DNA of 5,436 bases, from positions 1 to 5,436 of the forward strand of contig JALOMZ010000169.1 in NCBI GenBank assembly GCA_025455205.1. The letters run 5' to 3'. This document shows, piece after piece, positions 1 through 5,436 of this stretch (position 1 is the first letter of the stretch; the number at the start of each line of letters is the position of its first letter). The position numbers and the translations under genes are program-made. Under the pieces are notes generated by a model, which did no database searches, had not been told where the DNA came from, and saw only the letters and a program-made list of their open reading frames with translations. This DNA comes from Chitinophagaceae bacterium (GTDB lineage Bacteria > Bacteroidota > Bacteroidia > Chitinophagales > Chitinophagaceae).

Positions 1-678
1 CATAGTGGTTTTTTCAGGACAGCCGCGGAGATAACAATACCGGGCGACTTCCAGCTGTTTGGCAAAGATTTCTTCAAGTTCTTTCGGCTGGAAGGCCAGT
101 TCATACATCATATCAAATACAATAAGCACTCCTTTGATATGCGCTTTTATGGTGGGGTAGGATGGGATCTCAGCGGAAAACCCAATGCCACCATGCCTTA
201 CTTCCGCCAGTTTGTGACCGGGGGCAGTAACAGTATGCGCGCCTGGAGTATCCGGCAGTTGGGCCTGGGCAACAGCCTGGCCAGCGATACAGCCGTCTTC
301 ACCGACCGGTTTGGGGATATACAGCTCGAATTAAACCTGGAATACAGGATGCGCCTGGCGCGGATGTTTGGTTACAACCTGGATGGTGCCGTGCTGCTGG
401 ATATTGGCAATATCTGGAATCATAAGCCCGTTTCAGATGGATTGGGCGATTTTCAGCTCCGCTACCTGTACCGCGACCTGGCTATGTCGCTGGGATATGG
501 AATCCGTTGGGATCTGAGCTTCCTGGTTATCCGTTTGGATGGCGGTTTCAAACTCAAAGACCCCGTACGGGCAGGCAACGGGTGGCTGGATACTTTCGAA
601 TGGAGCAGCACCAACCGCCTGGGCACCAACAAAAGAAGCAATGTGGCCATACAGTTTGGAATAGGCTATCCTTTCTGA
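1..678 (+). CDS. Omp85 (BamA/TamA-family) outer-membrane protein, C-terminal barrel, 5' partial
   Basis: The frame is open from the first base to a TGA at 676-678, giving 225 visible residues; the start codon and N-terminal POTRA-type part lie outside the window. Omp85 proteins are 16-stranded outer-membrane barrels that insert or translocate other proteins. The key motif is GGSNSMRAW (Arg codon at 238-240), which matches the loop-6 signature GGSSTVRGF of E. coli BamA; the Arg is kept, while the usual Gly-Phe is Ala-Trp. The rest alternates aromatic and small residues as barrel strands do, including GYNLDGAVLLDIGNIW at about 372-419, and the protein ends in GIGYPF, a terminal strand with C-terminal Phe as expected of a Bam-recognised beta-signal. 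It could be a Bacteroidota TamL-like protein, but the lipoprotein signal that would show this is not in view. It converges with truB and the 3' ends overlap. Family is confident, subfamily is not. Confidence 0.9.
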   Translation, partial: HSGFFRTAAEITIPGDFQLFGKDFFKFFRLEGQFIHHIKYNKHSFDMRFYGGVGWDLSGKPNATMPYFRQFVTGGSNSMRAWSIRQLGLGNSLASDTAVFTDRFGDIQLELNLEYRMRLARMFGYNLDGAVLLDIGNIWNHKPVSDGLGDFQLRYLYRDLAMSLGYGIRWDLSFLVIRLDGGFKLKDPVRAGNGWLDTFEWSSTNRLGTNKRSNVAIQFGIGYPF

Positions 679-1373
679 TGGCCGGTCTTTGGCTGTATGC
701 TCATTTTGTCAAAAGCTGCATCAATTTCCTCTACGCTCTGTGCATCGGCCAGTTGAAAGGGACCAATGCGGGTGCGGCACAACGCACTCAGGTACCCGCC
801 CGTGCCCAGGGCTGCTCCCAGGTCGTTGGCAAGACTGCGGATATAAGTACCGGTACTGCACACCACCCGAAAGTGCAAACGAGGCAGGTCTATACCGGTG
901 ATCTCCAGTGCCGAAATGGTCACCCGGCGCGCTTTCAGCGTAACTTCTTTTCCCTGGCGGGCCAATTCATATACCCTCTTGCCGTCCACTTTAATGGCGG
1001 AGTGCGCCGGCGGCACCTGCTCAATTTCTCCCATAAATCGGGGTAATACCTGGTCAATATCAGCGGCGGTCAGATGGGCAAAGGGCTTGAACTGCTCCGG
1101 CTCACTCTCCAGGTCATAGGTGGGTGTAACGGCTCCCAGGGTGATGGTTCCCGTGTATTCCTTCTCCATGCCCATGTATTCATTGATCTTCTTGGTAAAA
1201 CGTCCGGTGCATACAATCAACAGGCCCGAAGCCAGGGGATCCAGGGTTCCTGCGTGTCCTATCTTCTTGATTTTAAATATTTTACGCAGCTTTCCTATTA
1301 CATCAAACGACGTCCATTTAAGGGGCTTGTTTAACAGGAGCACCTGTCCTTCCAGCATTTGTTGTTGTGTCAC
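666..1373 (-). CDS. truB: tRNA pseudouridine(55) synthase TruB
   Basis: TruB converts uridine 55 in the T-loop of tRNAs to pseudouridine in the cytoplasm. The 235-residue product shows the family blocks in order: VLLLNKPLKWTSFDV (residues 11-25), HAGTLDPLASG (40-50) with the catalytic Asp at 45, KEYTGTITLG (71-80), QVPPAHSAIKVDGKRVYELA (119-138), STGTYIRSLANDLG (173-186) and LSALCRTRIGPF (195-206). E. coli TruB is about 314 residues; this one ends soon after the catalytic domain and lacks the C-terminal PUA domain, as in many Bacteroidota. The start given is GTG at 1373. An in-frame ATG at 1358 (five residues shorter) is an equally possible start; neither has a strong Shine-Dalgarno, both have A/C-rich upstream DNA. 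It is last in the minus-strand block, 86 bp after the DUF58 gene, and its stop lies inside the end of the convergent Omp85 gene. Confidence 0.96.
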   Translation of the reverse strand: MTQQQMLEGQVLLLNKPLKWTSFDVIGKLRKIFKIKKIGHAGTLDPLASGLLIVCTGRFTKKINEYMGMEKEYTGTITLGAVTPTYDLESEPEQFKPFAHLTAADIDQVLPRFMGEIEQVPPAHSAIKVDGKRVYELARQGKEVTLKARRVTISALEITGIDLPRLHFRVVCSTGTYIRSLANDLGAALGTGGYLSALCRTRIGPFQLADAQSVEEIDAAFDKMSIQPKTGHQKG

Positions 1374-1424
1374 ACCTGTGGTTTTAATGAAGATCGAAGG
1401 GCTGCAAATGTAGGGGGGCTGGCA

Positions 1425-1449
1425 GGTAACGCATTACCGGCAACCGGTA
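1425..1449. repeat. Two overlapping short inverted repeats between the DUF58 gene and truB
   Basis: The 86-bp gap 1374-1459 holds two perfect short palindromes that share sequence: GGTAA-CGCA-TTACC (1425-1438, 5-bp stem, 4-nt loop) and TACCGG-CAA-CCGGTA (1435-1449, 6-bp stem, 3-nt loop). Because they share the TTACC/TACC bases, only one could form at a time. No T-run follows the stem in the minus direction, so this is not a standard intrinsic terminator for the DUF58 gene. It could be a weak attenuating or processing hairpin in the mRNA ahead of truB, or chance. Confidence 0.4.
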
Positions 1450-1459
1450 CTTTGTTTGC

Positions 1460-2800
1460 TCAGAGTACCTGCCGGGCCTTGATTTCCAGGTATTTGTTTA
1501 CGGTTTGCACGCTCAGTGATTCCGGTTCTGTCAACAGGGTAAGAATTCCATGTGTGGCCAGTTCCTTTACAATCATCTTCTTTTCAAAAACAAATTTTCC
1601 AGCCACGGTGCTGGTATAAACATCCTCCAGGGTAGGGCTGTCTGCCTCTGCCAGGGCCGCCAATTCGGAATTCTGAAAAAACACCACCAGTAACAAGTGA
1701 TGTTGGGCTAATTGGCGCAGGTAGGGCAATTGTCTGCGCATGCCTGGTACGGATTCAAAATTGGTGAACAAGATCAGCAGGCTTCGCTGCTTAATGACAT
1801 GTCGTACCTGGAGGTAGAGTTTCTCATAATCAGATTCCCAGAAGACCGTTTCCATGCGATACAGCGCCTCCAGGATAAGTTTAAGCTGGCCGGGCTTTTT
1901 GTCGGCTGCAATATATTCACCTTGCTTGTGGGAAAAGGTAAGCAGGCCAAAACGATCCTGGCGGTGCAGGGCCACGCTGGCCAGCACCAGACTGCTGTTA
2001 ATGGCATAGTCTAACAAGGAAAGTCCGTTAAACGGCATCTTCATAAGCCGGCCCTTATCAATGATGCAATACACCTGCTGGCTGCGTTCCTCCATGTAAT
2101 GGTTTACCATGAGGGCTGCTTTGCGGGCCGTGGCCTTCCAGTTTACCGCGCGCACATCATCGCCGCTCACGTACTCTTTGATGGTTTCAAACTCCATGCT
2201 GTGGCCAACCTTCCGAAGTCGCACCCCGCCAGGTTCCTGGAGGGCAGCCGACTGGGCCACCAATTGAAAGCGGCGCAGGGGTAAGTAGGAAGGATACACT
2301 TTCACCGAATCGGGCTGGCTGCGCTGCAGTCTTCTTTGCAACAGGCCCATACCGGACTGCAACATGCATACCGTGTGTCCGAAATCATACACGCCGCGAA
2401 GCACCGGGCGCAGTTCATAACGCACCTGGCTGCGGGTGCGCGGGGGAATTTTCCGGAGATGCACATTGTTGCGGGCCTGAAACTGTTCAGGCAGTTCCTC
2501 TATGAACTGGATGCGCAGGGAAAATGGATAACTGTGCCAAACCTGCAATTGTACCAGGTTTATATCACCATTAGACAGCCGGGCAGGCAACTGCCTCACA
2601 CAGGTAAACCTGTAGCCCAGCAGGAAGAGGTATACAAAATCAGCCAGCAGCAGAATAAGTGCCACCAGGAGAAAAAGTTTGGGAAACACCAGGGGGCCAT
2701 TGAGGGCCCAGGTAAAAACAAATGACGCTGCTATAGCCAGTCCCAACAGGAACAGCCGGTTGTTGAAATAAAGCTGGTTGTAAAAGGGGGTCCTGGACAA
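1460..2800 (-). CDS. DUF58 domain-containing membrane-anchored protein
   Basis: The 446-residue product has two hydrophobic segments near the N-terminus (about residues 16-34 and 38-62), then a long soluble part. The DUF58 signature is clear at residues 203-225: FETIKEYVSGDDVR followed by AVNWKATAR. After it comes a von Willebrand A-like fold with strand VYCIIDKGR (243-251), helix LLDYAINSSLVLASVAL (262-278) and strands FGLLTFS (284-290) and LLILFTNFE (341-349). A standard metal site begins DxSxS; here it is D248-K-G-R-L, so metal binding is doubtful, although I recall D-K-G-R as usual in the Bacteroidota subgroup. DUF58 proteins typically work with MoxR AAA+ ATPases in cell-envelope or complex-maturation roles; the exact job is unknown. 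The start is TTG at 2800: a TGA lies 13 codons upstream in frame with no ATG between, and no ATG occurs early inside. GGGAAAG about 11 bases upstream may help ribosome binding. It starts 28 bp after the secreted-protein gene, so co-transcription is likely. Confidence 0.9.
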   Translation of the reverse strand: MSRTPFYNQLYFNNRLFLLGLAIAASFVFTWALNGPLVFPKLFLLVALILLLADFVYLFLLGYRFTCVRQLPARLSNGDINLVQLQVWHSYPFSLRIQFIEELPEQFQARNNVHLRKIPPRTRSQVRYELRPVLRGVYDFGHTVCMLQSGMGLLQRRLQRSQPDSVKVYPSYLPLRRFQLVAQSAALQEPGGVRLRKVGHSMEFETIKEYVSGDDVRAVNWKATARKAALMVNHYMEERSQQVYCIIDKGRLMKMPFNGLSLLDYAINSSLVLASVALHRQDRFGLLTFSHKQGEYIAADKKPGQLKLILEALYRMETVFWESDYEKLYLQVRHVIKQRSLLILFTNFESVPGMRRQLPYLRQLAQHHLLLVVFFQNSELAALAEADSPTLEDVYTSTVAGKFVFEKKMIVKELATHGILTLLTEPESLSVQTVNKYLEIKARQVL

Positions 2801-2828
2801 GGAAAAAGAATCTTTCCCGGAAAAATAG

Positions 2829-4211
2829 CTATTTCAGGGCATTGGGATCATAACGGAACCGCACCACTGCGTTTTTCTGTTCATTACTCGACAGGCGCAC
2901 GGCATAGCGCTGAGCACCGGCCTGTACAATCATCAGGGCAGTGTTGGGAGGAATGGTACCCAGGTTTTCTGCTACCATGATGATTTCCTGTTCCGGCACC
3001 TGTTCATCCAGATCAATGCTGATGGTAATGGCATCGGCTGTAAGTCGCTTCTTGGCAACCACCAGCCTGTTATTGGCAAAAACGGTAATGGTATCGCCAT
3101 CTATCTCCCCATTGTCATAGAAGCTGATGTCCAGCTTGCGGGCAGCTGTTGAAATGGTTTCCACCAGCTCATTCTTACGGTTTTTGAGTACGGCAGGTGG
3201 GGGAGGTATCACCGGTTTGGCTGGTGCAGTAGCAGTGGCCGGAGCAGGCACGCTGGCCTTTTCCGTACTGCCAGGCGTTTTTTCCATTTGCCGGTTTGCA
3301 GCGTCGGCAGGTACAGTCGTGGGTTTAGATGGGGCCTTTGCTACTGTGCCGGGTTGCGGTTGTGGTGTTGGCTTTGCCTGCTGGGAAGGTTTAGCCCCTT
3401 CAGCAGGGGTGGCTGGCTTTCCGGTTGGCGTTTTGGCGGTTTGGTTGCTGGTGCCGGGCTTGGTGGACGGAGCAGCAGGCTTGGGAGTACTGGTTTTGGG
3501 CGCAGCGGGTTTGGCAGTGGCCGTGCTTCCACCTTGCGCAGGAGGTTTGGTGGCCGGTTTTTGCGCTGTGGATCCAGATCCAGATTTGGGAGGCGCTGCC
3601 TTGCTGCTTCCAGCCGGTGGCTTGGCAGAGGAACCGGCGGAGGCGGTTGGAGCAGGTTTCTTGATCAGGAAATCACCCTGGCCAGGCTTAATACCGCCCT
3701 TGGGGTCGGCCTTGGGATTATCCTTCAGAAAATCCTCCATGCCAAAATCGCTGTATTGCACCCGTTCCAACCGCACCACGCCACCGCCGCACTGGGCCGT
3801 GTCGTTGTTCATGTTTACGCTGTTGTAGGTGCCTTCCAGGATTTCACGGTCACCTTCCTTGCGGTAGCGCAGATAACAGGTCATCAGGCATCCTATGGAG
3901 TTGTCGTCCATTTTGATCTCCAGCATCTTGTTTTCCATCAGGGTCAGGTCTTTGCCTGAAGGAGACCACTTACCCACCATGCTGGCCTTTCCGTAAAACT
4001 TGGTATTCTGATAGGAAAAAGTTACGCCCTTGGCCTGGGCACCATTCATTTTGATCTGAACCTCATAGCGGTACTTAAGGCCATAGAAAAGGTATTCGTA
4101 CTGGTTGTAAAATGAACCGCGCCATACGCCGGTGAGGTCCTGCGCAGCAAGTGCAAAGGACGACAGGCAAAACAAAAGCAAGGCAGTGAGGGTACGGACC
4201 ATTTTCTCCAT
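2829..4211 (-). CDS. Secreted two-domain protein of unknown function with Pro/Ala/Lys-rich linker
   Basis: The 460-residue product starts with ATG at 4211 and has a signal peptide: charged MEKMVR, a Leu/Ala core, and a probable type I cleavage after Ala22 or Ala23 (FALAAQD). Cys15 lies within the core but FC is a poor lipobox, so a lipoprotein is unlikely. The N-terminal domain (about 25-152) begins LTGVWRGSFYNQYEYLFYGL and alternates like a beta-rich, lipocalin-like fold; it carries Cys108, Cys112 and Cys141, which could form disulfides or bind a ligand. A disordered linker spans about 185-340. The C-terminal domain (about 343-456) contains FYDNGEIDGDTITVFANN (364-381) and AENLGTIPPNTALMIV (414-429), a block I recognise as recurring in secreted Bacteroidota proteins without known function. 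It probably acts in the periplasm or at the cell surface. It is the first gene of the minus-strand block, with an ATG alternative at 4202. No enzyme motif was seen. Confidence 0.88.
   Translation of the reverse strand: MEKMVRTLTALLLFCLSSFALAAQDLTGVWRGSFYNQYEYLFYGLKYRYEVQIKMNGAQAKGVTFSYQNTKFYGKASMVGKWSPSGKDLTLMENKMLEIKMDDNSIGCLMTCYLRYRKEGDREILEGTYNSVNMNNDTAQCGGGVVRLERVQYSDFGMEDFLKDNPKADPKGGIKPGQGDFLIKKPAPTASAGSSAKPPAGSSKAAPPKSGSGSTAQKPATKPPAQGGSTATAKPAAPKTSTPKPAAPSTKPGTSNQTAKTPTGKPATPAEGAKPSQQAKPTPQPQPGTVAKAPSKPTTVPADAANRQMEKTPGSTEKASVPAPATATAPAKPVIPPPPAVLKNRKNELVETISTAARKLDISFYDNGEIDGDTITVFANNRLVVAKKRLTADAITISIDLDEQVPEQEIIMVAENLGTIPPNTALMIVQAGAQRYAVRLSSNEQKNAVVRFRYDPNALK
3192..3659 (-). repeat. 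Low-complexity coding stretch for the Pro/Ala/Lys/Thr/Ser linker
   Basis: This part of the secreted-protein gene encodes residues of about 185-340, almost only P, A, K, T, S, G and Q, with short irregular repeats such as KPAAP (residues 234-238 and 244-248) and many KP/KPA steps. The DNA is biased (few A/T-rich codons, many GGC/GGT triplets on the plus strand), which keeps other frames open on both strands, including a spurious plus-strand frame at 3127-3828. The linker is net positive and likely extended, resembling the spacer of proteins that cross or bind the peptidoglycan layer; that comparison is inference. Confidence 0.8.
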
Positions 4212-4236
4212 TAAGTCTTACACACGCAACAAAAAC

Positions 4237-4244
4237 TAAAATTA
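4237..4244 (-). promoter_or_regulatory. Possible -7 box for the minus-strand block
   Basis: Read on the minus strand, TAATTTTA matches the Bacteroidota -7 consensus TAnnTTTG except for the last base; the overlapping TAGTTTTTG (4238-4230) is another near match with one extra base. Either would give a leader of roughly 10-20 nt before the ATG at 4211. No TTTG-like -33 element is visible at the right distance, so this is a weak call in an A/T-rich stretch. Confidence 0.25.
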
Positions 4245-4288
4245 CAGCAGGCTATGATTTTAAGCCCGGTTGGAAAGTAATTGTTTGT

Positions 4289-4296
4289 TAATTTTG
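4289..4296 (+). promoter_or_regulatory. Bacteroidota-type -7 promoter box for thrS
   Basis: TAATTTTG is an exact match to TAnnTTTG, the -7 consensus used by the primary sigma factor of Bacteroidota. It ends 32 bp before the thrS ATG, which places transcription start near 4303 and gives a leader of about 25 nt. The -33 element is not a clear TTTG: TTGG at 4270-4273 is the nearest candidate but sits only 15 bp upstream of the box. No Shine-Dalgarno is seen before the ATG; the upstream DNA is A/T-rich (CAATAATA), which is normal for this phylum. Confidence 0.5.
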
Positions 4297-4302
4297 CCAC
4301 CC

Positions 4303-4319
4303 TTCTAAAGCAATTAGAA
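4303..4319 (+). repeat. Perfect 6-bp inverted repeat in the thrS leader
   Basis: TTCTAA-AGCAA-TTAGAA is a perfect inverted repeat with a 5-nt spacer. It begins at about the predicted transcription start and ends 9 bp before the thrS ATG. It could be a small 5' hairpin in the mRNA or an operator for a dimeric regulator; being A/T-rich and short it may also be chance. It has nothing in common with a T-box leader. Confidence 0.4.
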
Positions 4320-4328
4320 TCAATAATA

Positions 4329-5436
4329 ATGAGCATTCAGATCACGTTCCCGGATGGCGCAGTGAGGTCTTATGAAGCCGGAGTTACCGGGATGGAAATA
4401 GCCAAATCCATTTCAGAGGGATTGGCCCGCCATGTGCTGGCAGCCCGCGTAAATGGCGAGGTTCGCGACCTCAGCAGGAGCATCGGGGAAGATGCTTCCG
4501 TGCAGTTTTTGAAATGGGATGACAAGGATGGCAAAAGCACCTTCTGGCACAGTTCTGCCCACCTGATGGCCGAAGCCATAGAGGGCATGTTTCCCGGTGT
4601 GAAGTTCCGGGTTGGCCCCCCGGTAGAGAATGGTTTCTACTACGATATTGACCTGGGCGACCGCAAGCTTACCGAAGATGACCTGGGCAAGCTGGAAGCC
4701 CGTATGAAAGAATTGGCGCGCCAGAATGAGGTGTATGTACGCAAGGAGATACCCAAAGCGGAAGCCGTGCAGTATTTCTCCGAAAAGGGTGATGAGTACA
4801 AGCTTGACCTGCTGCAGAACCTGGAAGACGGGCAGATCACGTTCTATACCCAGGGCAGCTTTACCGACCTCTGCCGCGGTCCGCATATTCCGCATACAGG
4901 GTTCATCAAGGCCATTAAGCTGATGAGCATTGCCGGCGCCTACTGGAAAGGAGATGAAAAGAACAAGATGCTCACCCGGGTATATGGCATCACCTTCCCC
5001 AGCCAGAAAGAACTCGACGATTATCTGGCCATGCTGGAAGAGGCCCGCAAGCGCGATCACCGCAAGCTCGGCAAGGAACTCAGCATCTTTTGTTTTGATG
5101 ATGATGTGGGTCCCGGCCTGCCTCTGTGGCTGCCCAATGGCACCATTGTGATTGAGGAACTCGAAAAGCTGGCCAAGGAAACCGAGGAAGCAGCCGGTTA
5201 CCAGCGGGTAGTAACCCCCCATATTGCCAAGGAAAGCATGTACCGCACCAGCGGCCACCTGCCGTACTATGCCGATAGCATGTTTCCGCCCATGGAAATG
5301 GATGGAGAGCGCTACTATCTCAAGGCCATGAACTGCCCGCACCACCACAAAATCTTTGCCGCCGAGCCGAAAAGCTATCGCGACCTGCCCTGCCGCCTGG
5401 CAGAATATGGCACCTGCTACCGGTACGAACAAAGCG
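4329..5436 (+). CDS. thrS: Threonyl-tRNA synthetase, 3' partial
   Basis: ThrRS charges tRNA-Thr with threonine and edits mischarged Ser-tRNA-Thr in the cytoplasm. From ATG at 4329 the frame stays open to the window end, giving 369 residues of a protein usually about 640-650 long; part of the catalytic core and the anticodon-binding domain lie beyond. An N-terminal TGS domain (1-62) is followed by the editing domain with HSSAH (His74, His78) and CRGPH (Cys182, His186), matching the E. coli editing-site set His73, His77, Cys182, His186. The class II core then begins: GLPLWLPNG (263-271), MNCPHHHKIF (334-343) with Cys336 as the zinc ligand, and the start of motif 2, CRLAEYGTCYRYEQ (355-368), with Arg365. 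Insertions or frameshifts are not seen. The start fits the family N-terminus (MSIQITFPDG) and the TAnnTTTG box upstream. It is transcribed divergently from the secreted-protein gene. In many Bacteroidota infC follows thrS, but that lies outside. Confidence 0.97.
   Translation, partial: MSIQITFPDGAVRSYEAGVTGMEIAKSISEGLARHVLAARVNGEVRDLSRSIGEDASVQFLKWDDKDGKSTFWHSSAHLMAEAIEGMFPGVKFRVGPPVENGFYYDIDLGDRKLTEDDLGKLEARMKELARQNEVYVRKEIPKAEAVQYFSEKGDEYKLDLLQNLEDGQITFYTQGSFTDLCRGPHIPHTGFIKAIKLMSIAGAYWKGDEKNKMLTRVYGITFPSQKELDDYLAMLEEARKRDHRKLGKELSIFCFDDDVGPGLPLWLPNGTIVIEELEKLAKETEEAAGYQRVVTPHIAKESMYRTSGHLPYYADSMFPPMEMDGERYYLKAMNCPHHHKIFAAEPKSYRDLPCRLAEYGTCYRYEQS

Noticed and set aside
507..1046. Plus-strand frame of 179 codons spanning the Omp85/truB junction
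   Set aside because: It overlaps two genes with clear family motifs in other frames, and its product has no recognisable domain.
2801..2828. Terminator between the secreted-protein gene and the DUF58 gene
   Set aside because: The gap has only a weak imperfect GGAAA/TTTCC pairing and no stem followed by a T-run; read-through is more likely.
3127..3828. Plus-strand frame of 233 codons rich in Gly, Ala, Val and Leu, resembling a membrane protein
   Set aside because: It is antisense to the Pro/Ala/Lys linker of the secreted protein; Pro and Ala codons read backwards give Gly, Cys, Arg and Ala, so the hydrophobic look is an artefact of low-complexity DNA.
4212..4328. T-box or other riboswitch before thrS
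   Set aside because: The predicted leader is only about 25 nt and the entire intergenic gap is 117 bp with no T-box sequence or long stem structure.
4413..5432. Long open minus-strand frame of 339 codons opposite thrS
   Set aside because: It lies fully antisense to a thrS frame with all expected motifs and active-site residues. Its translation shows no family motif, and its openness follows from the codon bias of thrS.

Overview
The window looks like ordinary chromosomal DNA from a Bacteroidota bacterium, most likely of the Chitinophagales/Chitinophagaceae type. This is judged from protein style, because no database could be searched. Four things point there: an Omp85 barrel with a GGSNSMRAW loop motif, a DUF58 protein of the D-K-G-R-L-M-K-M-P-F subtype, a short TruB without a PUA domain, and a TAnnTTTG-type promoter box with no clear Shine-Dalgarno sequence before thrS. 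Base composition is close to balanced. Coding density is very high and no stretch over about 120 bp lacks a gene.

Layout. Positions 1-678 (+) hold the C-terminal part of an Omp85 (BamA/TamA-family) outer-membrane protein, whose 5' end lies outside the window. It converges on, and overlaps by 13 bp, a three-gene block on the minus strand. In transcription order that block is a secreted two-domain protein with a long Pro/Ala/Lys/Thr linker (4211-2829), a membrane-anchored DUF58 protein (2800-1460), and the tRNA pseudouridine-55 synthase truB (1373-666). Gaps are 28 bp and 86 bp. A 117-bp divergent intergenic region (4212-4328) separates this block from thrS (threonyl-tRNA synthetase, + strand from 4329), which runs off the right edge.

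How they fit together. The genes are mostly housekeeping: tRNA modification (truB), tRNA charging (thrS) and outer-membrane biogenesis (the Omp85 protein). They do not form one pathway. The least understood parts are the secreted linker protein and the DUF58 protein, which has no MoxR ATPase gene next to it. No mobile element, CRISPR array, phage gene, tRNA or rRNA was seen. I found no convincing new multi-gene system. The items worth a second look are the secreted protein, the unpaired DUF58 gene, the small inverted repeats in two intergenic regions, and the overlapping convergent 3' ends.
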